From the NCBI GenBank assembly GCA_003223595.1, contig QHVR01000315.1, forward strand, positions 1 to 11,469: 11,469 nucleotides of DNA. The letters are read 5' to 3'. Below the pieces are notes generated by a model. It was not told the origin of the DNA, did not search any database, and was given only the letters and a program-made list of their open reading frames with translations. How positions within the stretch are numbered: position 1 is the first letter of the stretch; each line of letters opens with the position of its first letter. A program made the translations under genes and the position numbers. Shown piece by piece: positions 6,437 through 11,469 of the stretch. This stretch comes from Acidobacteriota bacterium (GTDB lineage Bacteria; Acidobacteriota; Terriglobia; Terriglobales; Acidobacteriaceae).

Positions 6437-7603
6437 TCAGATGATCACAATCTCGCGTTGAATTTTTCCCGTTACTTCCGCTGATTTTGCCCGGACGAGA
6501 ACGTTCACTTCACTCCGGACGCCAAATTCCGGAAGGTAAATGCCGGGCTCAACGGAGAAGCAGGAGTTCGGCAGGATCTGCCGCTCGTCATGGATCTCAA
6601 GGTCGTCCATGTTGGCGCCATTGGAATGGACGTCGGTTCCGATGGAATGTCCGGTACGATGAATGAAATAGTCGCCGTACCCTGCCTTCTGAATGTGGCC
6701 GCGGGTCGCGCGATCGACCTCCCAGCCGGCAATGCGGCGCCCGGAATTGACGGCGTCCAGCACCGTCTTTACGCCGGCATCCCGAGCATCACGGACGATA
6801 TGGAATATCTCCTGCATGCGGGCGGAAGGTGAGCTGCCTACAAAGCCCATCCAGGTGACATCGTAGTACGTTGCCCCAGGAGTGTTCTTCTTTCCCCATA
6901 CATCAAGCAGCACCAGATCGCCTTCGCGAATTGGAACGGGGCGGCTGGCATGCGGCTCGTAATGTGGATTCCCCGCATTGGCATTGGCTGCCACAATGGG
7001 TGGGTCGTCAGTCAAAATATTCTCGCGTTCGAACGCTTGCATGAACCACTGCTGAATGTCGTGCTCTTTGGTGCCGCCATTGCGAACACGGCGCCCGATT
7101 TCCTTGAACGATTCGCCAACAATGGCATCGATGCTGTCGCGGGCAGCAAAATGAGACTGGATCTGCTCGTCGGTCCAGGTGGATTCGAATTGGGCTACCA
7201 GATCCGCAGCGCTCACAATGTTTTTGCCCAAACCCCGCAGCAGGTCCACCGTACCAGCATCCACCAGCGAGATCGTGAAAACACTGTTGTTGGGGGAATA
7301 CTGCATGGCCAAGTCCCGCTGATTGGCCAGCATTGCTTTCAATTTCTCAAACAATTCCTGCCATCCCGAATATTGGCTCTTCTTGCCGGGAAGGGAATCA
7401 AGGTGCCCGGCCTCGATTTTGTGCACCAGCTTGAGCGGTTCGCCTTCGGCCGGGATCAGATAGAACCAGCGGCGTGTAACCATCAGATTCTGCGGCAGCC
7501 CGAGTACGCGATAGGCAATGGGATCGCGATGGTGGTGATCGCAGAACAGCCAGGCGTCAATGTTGCGTTCGCGCAGCGCAGACTGAATGGCAGCTAGGTT
7601 CAT
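6437..7603 (-). CDS. M24 family metallopeptidase (Xaa-Pro aminopeptidase-like)
   Basis: This is a cytoplasmic dimetal peptidase of the pita-bread fold, 388 aa from the preferred ATG. The N-terminal creatinase-like domain covers about residues 1-140. The catalytic domain (about 150-388) has all five expected metal ligands: Asp234 (LLDVW), Asp248 (YYDVT), His319 (in HRTGH), Glu352 (VEPGIY) and Glu365 (RSEVN). Such enzymes remove N-terminal residues ahead of proline (aminopeptidase P) or split Xaa-Pro dipeptides (prolidase); the sequence does not decide between these. The frame is open back to 7672, but the ATG at 7603 begins the normal N-terminus (MNLAAIQSALRERNIDAWLF), so I use it. A TACAAT sequence at 7616-7621 could be a -10 box for a promoter of its own. 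It lies between a POT-like transporter gene and the DUF6677 gene, fitting a role in hydrolysing imported peptides. Confidence 0.92.
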   Translation of the reverse strand: MNLAAIQSALRERNIDAWLFCDHHHRDPIAYRVLGLPQNLMVTRRWFYLIPAEGEPLKLVHKIEAGHLDSLPGKKSQYSGWQELFEKLKAMLANQRDLAMQYSPNNSVFTISLVDAGTVDLLRGLGKNIVSAADLVAQFESTWTDEQIQSHFAARDSIDAIVGESFKEIGRRVRNGGTKEHDIQQWFMQAFERENILTDDPPIVAANANAGNPHYEPHASRPVPIREGDLVLLDVWGKKNTPGATYYDVTWMGFVGSSPSARMQEIFHIVRDARDAGVKTVLDAVNSGRRIAGWEVDRATRGHIQKAGYGDYFIHRTGHSIGTDVHSNGANMDDLEIHDERQILPNSCFSVEPGIYLPEFGVRSEVNVLVRAKSAEVTGKIQREIVII

Positions 7604-7684
7604 GGGCGAACTTCTATTGTAAACAAGCGAGGGAGTTTGGGCGAATTGAGGCTGGAGAGCGCTCGGTCTCAAGCTGAACCGCGC

Positions 7685-8956
7685 TCAGGTTCTCTGGTCG
7701 GCCGGCAAGCGTAGCACGCGGTCGTAAATCCACAGCAGCAGTGTGGTCACGAGTCCTACCGCGATTACACCCCACCAGACCATTTTCGGTTGATGAAGTT
7801 CTTCGCCGAAGTGGTGCATCAGCCAACCGCTGAACTTGCCGGCAATAAATGAACCGATACCGAGCGGCAAAAACGCGAATCCCATGTAGGTTCCCTGCTG
7901 ATCGGCGGGGGCAAGGCGCGAGATGTAATCGTAATAGCGTGGTGCCTGCACGATTTCGCCAATGGCGACGGCAACGAGTGTGGCGACCGCCATCCACACC
8001 GAAGGATGCACGATCAGCAGAATCCAAGCCAGGCTCGAGATCAAGGTGCCCAGCACGATGGCATGGAAGGCGTGCATACGTTTGGTGAGAAATCCAATCA
8101 GCATGGTGAAGCAGATGACTACGATGGGGTCGGTGGCCAGAATTCTTGCGGTATTCGCATTGGGATCGATGTATGCCGTGATGTAGAGGGGTAGAGCGAT
8201 GAACTCCTGCCAGAAGACAATCCAGTAGCCGGTGAAGATGAGGAGGAAAAGCATGAAACGCGGGTTGGAAAGCACGGTCAGGAAATTGTGGCCGACCTGC
8301 GCGAGACTGGCCGTCTGACCATTGCCGGCTCGACTGGGCTCTTTGAAGAAGATCAGAACGACGAAGAGCATCAGGAATACGCTGAGTGCGGCGATGCGAA
8401 ACAGGATCTCCGGGCTGCCGTGATCCTGTTCCCAGCCGGCAATCAAAGGACCGAGCGTGCTGCCTACGTTTACCAGCGTGTAATAGATGGAATAACCGAC
8501 TGAGCGAACATTCTCTTGCGATGCTCTAGCTGTGGTACCAACAACGCTCGGTTTCACCAGCGCGACGCCGAGTGCCGGCAAGATCAAAACAAAGGCAACC
8601 AGTGGGACCAGAGGAACAGCATTGCGGACCGGCGCGAACCAGGACGCGCTCAGCGATCCCAGCAAAAAATAAGCAGTACTGAGGATGAGATAAGCGAGCG
8701 AAAGTGCGCGGCGAAAGCCGAGTCGATCCGCCACCGCCCCGCCCACGACAGCCAGAAACCAGACCCAGCCCCCGAACATTCCGGTAAGGCTGCTGGCTTG
8801 TTCCACGTTGAAGTGCAAGCCCTCGTGCAGATAGCGCGCGAGCACAGCGAACACCGCATAGTAGGAAAGGCGCTCAAAAAGCTCGCTGATATTGGCGACC
8901 CAGAATGGGCGCTCGAATCCGGTGCGAATCTCATGGAATCGTTCAGAGAAGGTCAA
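7685..8956 (-). CDS. MFS transporter, POT/PTR2-like (probable peptide:proton symporter)
   Basis: This is an inner-membrane carrier of the major facilitator superfamily, about 423 aa, with a dozen hydrophobic segments. Helix 1 carries ELFERLSYY (residues 25-33), close to the ExxERFxYY proton-coupling motif of proton-dependent oligopeptide transporters with Leu for Phe. The helix 2-3 loop has GGAVADRLGFRRAL (about 72-84), the MFS motif A. The transported substrate is not proven; a short peptide is the natural inference, supported by the M24 peptidase gene 81 bp downstream. I chose the TTG at 8956 because AGGAG lies 5 nt upstream and translation then begins just before helix 1. An ATG at 9010 would add 18 residues and overlap yggU by 26 nt but has no evident ribosome-binding site. 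Related MFS subgroups of unknown substrate share the motif. Confidence 0.87.
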   Translation of the reverse strand: MTFSERFHEIRTGFERPFWVANISELFERLSYYAVFAVLARYLHEGLHFNVEQASSLTGMFGGWVWFLAVVGGAVADRLGFRRALSLAYLILSTAYFLLGSLSASWFAPVRNAVPLVPLVAFVLILPALGVALVKPSVVGTTARASQENVRSVGYSIYYTLVNVGSTLGPLIAGWEQDHGSPEILFRIAALSVFLMLFVVLIFFKEPSRAGNGQTASLAQVGHNFLTVLSNPRFMLFLLIFTGYWIVFWQEFIALPLYITAYIDPNANTARILATDPIVVICFTMLIGFLTKRMHAFHAIVLGTLISSLAWILLIVHPSVWMAVATLVAVAIGEIVQAPRYYDYISRLAPADQQGTYMGFAFLPLGIGSFIAGKFSGWLMHHFGEELHQPKMVWWGVIAVGLVTTLLLWIYDRVLRLPADQRT

Positions 8957-8966
8957 AATAGCTCCT
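8954..8966 (-). promoter_or_regulatory. Ribosome-binding site fixing a TTG start of the MFS gene
   Basis: On the minus strand AGGAG (8962-8966) is followed after 5 nt by TTG (8954-8956). It lies in the short gap after the yggU stop. The same AGGAG-N5-TTG arrangement is seen at the GNAT gene. Confidence 0.55.
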
Positions 8967-8984
8967 GAATTCGGCCGCACAATC

Positions 8985-9272
8985 TCACACGTGCAGATGC
9001 TCGCGCACATACTGAGCCGTTACACCCGACACGCGAATGACTTTGTTTCGACCGCCCCCGCCGGACGCAATGGTAACGGAAGACCTCGGGACCTTCAAAA
9101 GTTTTGCGAAGAACTCGATGCACGCGTCATTGGCCCGGCCCTCAATGGGAGGGGCCGTCAATGAGACCTTCAGCGCATCGCCGAGTTCGCCCGTGATTGC
9201 AGCCTTCTTGGCTCGAGGATGAACCTTGACGGGAAAAGTGACGCCAGTCTCGGTCTCGCTGATCGGAATCAT
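8985..9272 (-). CDS. yggU: DUF167 / YggU family protein
   Basis: This is a small soluble protein of 95 aa, matching the usual length of the DUF167 (YggU) family, whose biochemical role is not established. The family signature is clear: VHPRAKKAAITG, LKVSLTAPPIEGRAND (about residues 38-53), then a LLKVPRSSVTIASGGGGRNKVIRVSG segment. The frame extends upstream to 9530, but that part is only the off-frame reading of yggS, so I use the ATG at 9272. That ATG has only a very close GAG and no good Shine-Dalgarno sequence. A 23-codon frame starting in the yggS stop ends exactly on this ATG and may deliver ribosomes to it. The yggS-yggU pairing is common in bacteria, often with yggT between them; yggT is absent here. 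Confidence 0.9.
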   Translation of the reverse strand: MIPISETETGVTFPVKVHPRAKKAAITGELGDALKVSLTAPPIEGRANDACIEFFAKLLKVPRSSVTIASGGGGRNKVIRVSGVTAQYVREHLHV

Positions 9273-9340
9273 CTCGAGGACTGCACTGTAATGCTCAGGA
9301 TCGGAGAACGCATGTAGCCTGGCGGCCCTGAAATCATCAT
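9269..9340 (-). CDS. Possible 23-codon coupling ORF between yggS and yggU
   Basis: A 23-codon frame (begins MMISGPPGYM, ends VQSSR) fills the gap between the two genes. Its ATG overlaps the yggS TGA as ATGA (9337-9340), and its TGA overlaps the yggU ATG as ATGA (9269-9272). The peptide has no recognisable domain. The double 4-nt overlap is seen in the sequence; that it is translated, and serves re-initiation rather than making a functional peptide, is inference. Chance is a real alternative for so short a frame. Confidence 0.3.
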   Translation of the reverse strand: MMISGPPGYMRSPILSITVQSSR

Positions 9341-10041
9341 GGCTTGGGGCGCTCTCCGAAGATCGCTGTTCCCACCCGTACGCAGGTCGAGCCTTCTTCG
9401 ACCGCCACTTCGAAATCGTGCGACATGCCCATCGACAACACTTCCATGCTGATGCCCGGAAGCTTTCTTCTGGCGATGGAGTCACGCAATTCCCGCAGCC
9501 TGCGGAAGTAGGGCCGGGCGCCTTGGGCATCGTCGCTGAACGGAGGCACCGTCATTAGTCCGCGAAATTCCAGCGCGGCAAAGCGCGGCACGGACTGCAA
9601 TAGATCTTCGAGATCCCGCGTCTCCGGCGGGACGCCGCTTTTTGACTCCTCGCCTCCGACATTCATTTCGATCAACACCGGGATTTTCTTGTTCTCCTGT
9701 TCTGCCGCGGCGTTCAGCCGATCTGCCAGTTTTACAGAATCAAGGGAGTCCACCGCTGCAAACAGTTCCGCGGCCTTGGCGGCCTTGTTGGATTGCAAGT
9801 GCCCGATCATGTGCCACTCCGCCTCCACCAAGTCAAGTAAGGAGTCCGCCTTTCCCGAAAACTCTTGCACGCGGTTTTCGCCGAAAACGCGGATTCCTCC
9901 CGCGTAGGCTGCGCGAATTCGCTCCGTTGGATGGGTCTTGGACACGGCCATCAGCACGACCTCCTGCGGCTGGCGCCCGGCACGCCGACTTGCACTTGCG
10001 ATGCGGTGCTGGACCTCGGCAATATTGAGTGGAATCGACAT
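9337..10041 (-). CDS. yggS: YggS/PLPBP family pyridoxal-phosphate homeostasis protein
   Basis: This is a cytoplasmic PLP-binding protein of 234 aa, the usual length. The family buffers vitamin B6 vitamers and affects amino-acid metabolism, without known enzyme activity. It has the single TIM-barrel domain related to the N-terminal half of alanine racemase. The PLP lysine is Lys35 in MAVSKTHP. Further family marks are FGENRVQE (about residues 53-60), WHMIGHLQSNK (about 76-86), and the phosphate-binding end LSMGMSHDFEVAVEEGSTCVRVGTAIFG (about 201-228). The ATG at 10041 gives the normal N-terminus, though no strong Shine-Dalgarno sequence precedes it. It follows the OPT transporter gene by 66 bp and precedes yggU. 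Confidence 0.95.
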   Translation of the reverse strand: MSIPLNIAEVQHRIASASRRAGRQPQEVVLMAVSKTHPTERIRAAYAGGIRVFGENRVQEFSGKADSLLDLVEAEWHMIGHLQSNKAAKAAELFAAVDSLDSVKLADRLNAAAEQENKKIPVLIEMNVGGEESKSGVPPETRDLEDLLQSVPRFAALEFRGLMTVPPFSDDAQGARPYFRRLRELRDSIARRKLPGISMEVLSMGMSHDFEVAVEEGSTCVRVGTAIFGERPKP

Positions 10042-10064
10042 TCAAAATGAACAAACGAAGAAAA

Positions 10065-10081
10065 CCAAGCCCACCCGGGGC
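10065..10081 (-). terminator. Weak terminator-like hairpin after the OPT gene
   Basis: In the 66-bp gap after the OPT transporter stop, the minus strand has GCCC-CGGGT-GGGC (10069-10081), a 4-bp GC stem with a 5-nt loop. It is followed by a T-rich run (TTGGTTTTCTT). The stem is short and the T-run is broken, so it is at best a partial terminator. Confidence 0.25.
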
Positions 10082-10107
10082 GAGTGCGTCGTTGCGTTGG
10101 TTCCTGC

Positions 10108-11469
10108 TTACATAATCGCGGTTGGCGGCGCGGGTTCATCCGGGCTGCCCGCATTGGCCAGGGGAACGCGGACCATGACCACGATGAGTATCACGAGAGC
10201 GGCGATGGCGGCCCAGATCGAAGGTGTCCAATGCAGCAGCGTGACGTCCTTACCGGAGCCCACGAGACCGGCGATTACGAGGCCGCATAACGCTTCCCCG
10301 GCAATCAGGCCTGAAGCGGTGAGCACGCCGGCGTTGTCCACGCGCGCCTTTTGCGCATCATTCAGACCGCGGCGATCGCGCAATTTGTCCGTCGCCCAGC
10401 GGATGATGCCACCGACGAAGATGGCGAAGGTGGTGCCCAGCGGCAGGTACATGCCCACGGAAAACAGCATCACGCTCTTCACTTCAATCATGATCATCGA
10501 GAGGCCAAGGAGGATGCCCACCACGACCAGGGGCCAGGCCATATCGCCACCCACAATTCCTTTCGAAAGCATGGCCATGAGCCCAGCCTGCGGCGCTGGC
10601 AATGCATTGCTGCCGAAGTGATAGGCCTTGTCGAGATAGGCGAGCGGAACGAAGAGCACGAGAGACGCCACCACGATTCCAAACAGGTCGCCAATCTGCA
10701 TCTTGGCGGGGGTGCCGCCAAGAATGTGGCCCACTTTCAAATCCTGCAACATCTCACCGGCGACCGCGGAGGAAACGCAAACCACGGCGGCCACTCCGAG
10801 CACAGCCGCCACGCCACCTTTGCCGGAAACTCCGAGCGCGACCATCAAGAGCGCGGCGATGACCAGCGTGCAAAGTGTAAGGCCCGAGACCGGATTGTTG
10901 GAGGAGCCGATCATCCCCACGAGATTTCCGGAGACGGCGGCAAAGAAGAATCCGACGATCACCATCACCAAGGCCGCAACCAGTGCGCCCGAAAGAATCT
11001 TGGAGCTCGAAAGGCCTCCGGCGCCGCTCAGAAAGTAGTAATAGAGGACAATCATGGCGATGAATACCAGGCCAACGCCGGCGAAGACCGCTTTCGAAGG
11101 AAGATCGCGCTCGGTGCGTGTTGTGGCGGTATGGGCAGCAGCCGACTTCCTCAAATCTGAAATGGCGCGCCCCATTCCCACACCCAGCTGCTTCCGCATC
11201 TTGAACAGTGTGTACGTAGCGCCCACGAGCATGCCGCCGACCGCAATGGGGCGAACGATCGAGTAGTAGATAGCTCCCGCTAGCAGTGACCAGGGAATGG
11301 GCTGTCCGTCCGGCTGTGCGGCCTGAATGTATGGCCCGATGGTGAAGGTGAGGAGCGGAACCAGTAAGCCCCAGGCCAGCACTCCGCCGGCAAAATTCAG
11401 CGCTGCCAGCCGTGGGCCGATGATGTACCCCACGCCAAGATAGGCCGGACTCACGTCGGGTCCGGTAAA
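10108..11469 (-). CDS. OPT family oligopeptide transporter, N-terminus beyond window
   Basis: This is an integral-membrane carrier of the OPT family, which moves small peptides or related metal chelates. The 453 visible residues are very hydrophobic, with roughly ten membrane segments. Family-type sequences include SPAYLGVGYIIGPRLAALNFAGG near the visible N-terminus, MIGSSNNPVSGLT in the middle, the GEMLQDLKVGHILGGTP segment, and DNAGVLTASGLIAGEALCGL near the end. The frame is open through the window edge: codons for FTGPDV precede the internal GTG at 11454. Bacterial OPT proteins are commonly 600-700 aa, so roughly the first 150-250 residues are missing. It is followed by yggS, and the POT-like transporter and M24 peptidase lie further along the same strand. 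Whether the substrate is a peptide or a metal complex is not decided by the sequence. Confidence 0.93.
   Translation of the reverse strand, partial: FTGPDVSPAYLGVGYIIGPRLAALNFAGGVLAWGLLVPLLTFTIGPYIQAAQPDGQPIPWSLLAGAIYYSIVRPIAVGGMLVGATYTLFKMRKQLGVGMGRAISDLRKSAAAHTATTRTERDLPSKAVFAGVGLVFIAMIVLYYYFLSGAGGLSSSKILSGALVAALVMVIVGFFFAAVSGNLVGMIGSSNNPVSGLTLCTLVIAALLMVALGVSGKGGVAAVLGVAAVVCVSSAVAGEMLQDLKVGHILGGTPAKMQIGDLFGIVVASLVLFVPLAYLDKAYHFGSNALPAPQAGLMAMLSKGIVGGDMAWPLVVVGILLGLSMIMIEVKSVMLFSVGMYLPLGTTFAIFVGGIIRWATDKLRDRRGLNDAQKARVDNAGVLTASGLIAGEALCGLVIAGLVGSGKDVTLLHWTPSIWAAIAALVILIVVMVRVPLANAGSPDEPAPPTAIM

Noticed and set aside
6950..7597. 215-codon plus-strand frame opposite the M24 peptidase gene
   Set aside because: Antisense shadow of a gene with all five metal ligands intact; no family resemblance in the shadow.
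7604..7684. Inverted repeats between the MFS and M24 genes (GAGCGCTC palindrome; TTGAG/CTCAA arms) as a terminator
   Set aside because: The stems are short and no T-run follows on the minus strand.
8957..9010. ATG at 9010 as the start of the MFS gene
   Set aside because: It would overlap yggU by 26 nt and has no Shine-Dalgarno sequence, whereas the TTG at 8956 has AGGAG at 5 nt. It remains a possible annotation.
9273..9530. N-terminal extension of the yggU frame up to 9530
   Set aside because: These codons are yggS read in another frame; the translation is Arg/Ser/Trp-rich and unlike the DUF167 family, which starts near the ATG at 9272.
10351..11160. 269-codon plus-strand frame rich in His, Glu and Asp opposite the OPT gene
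   Set aside because: The composition is the mirror of hydrophobic codons on the other strand; the OPT reading is well supported.

Overview
The window looks like a piece of chromosome from an uncultured or little-studied Acidobacteriota bacterium. That placement is an inference. It rests on a DUF6677-type membrane protein (a family I associate mainly with Acidobacteriota), the tandem-GNAT protein, the four-subunit kor operon, and short intergenic motifs of a kind I associate with acidobacterial genomes. I see no tRNA, rRNA, CRISPR array, transposase or phage gene. The gene content is mostly housekeeping and metabolic rather than accessory.

Layout. (1) Positions 1-1543, plus strand: the 3' part of a polytopic ArnT/PMT-type (GT39-like) glycosyltransferase. 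(2) Positions 1554-4412, minus strand: a tightly overlapped operon, korD-korA-korB-korC in transcription order, encoding a ferredoxin-dependent 2-oxoacid (probably 2-oxoglutarate) oxidoreductase. Its last gene converges on the glycosyltransferase with a 10-bp gap. (3) Positions 4413-4781: a 369-bp divergent intergenic region. It holds a perfect TGTGA-N6-TCACA palindrome of CRP/FNR-superfamily type, centred 41.5 bp before the inferred kor transcription start. (4) Positions 4782-5726, plus strand: a double-domain GNAT acetyltransferase, most likely starting at a TTG with a strong Shine-Dalgarno sequence. (5) Positions 5776-11469, minus strand: a co-directional run. In transcription order it is an OPT-family oligopeptide transporter (N-terminus off the window), yggS (PLP homeostasis), a possible 23-codon bridging ORF, yggU (DUF167), a POT-like MFS transporter, an M24 Xaa-Pro-type peptidase, a DUF6677 membrane protein and a 60-aa membrane protein.

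How the genes may work together. The kor subunits form one enzyme that exchanges electrons between 2-oxoacid/CoA and ferredoxin. The OPT carrier, POT-like carrier and M24 peptidase make a plausible peptide uptake and breakdown set, with yggS/yggU interleaved as housekeeping genes.

Most gene calls are secure from motifs. Regulatory sites, alternative starts and the mini-ORF are less certain. I found no clearly novel multi-gene system. The best leads are the CRP-like operator on the kor promoter, the mini-ORF that couples yggS to yggU, and the peptide-scavenging neighbourhood.
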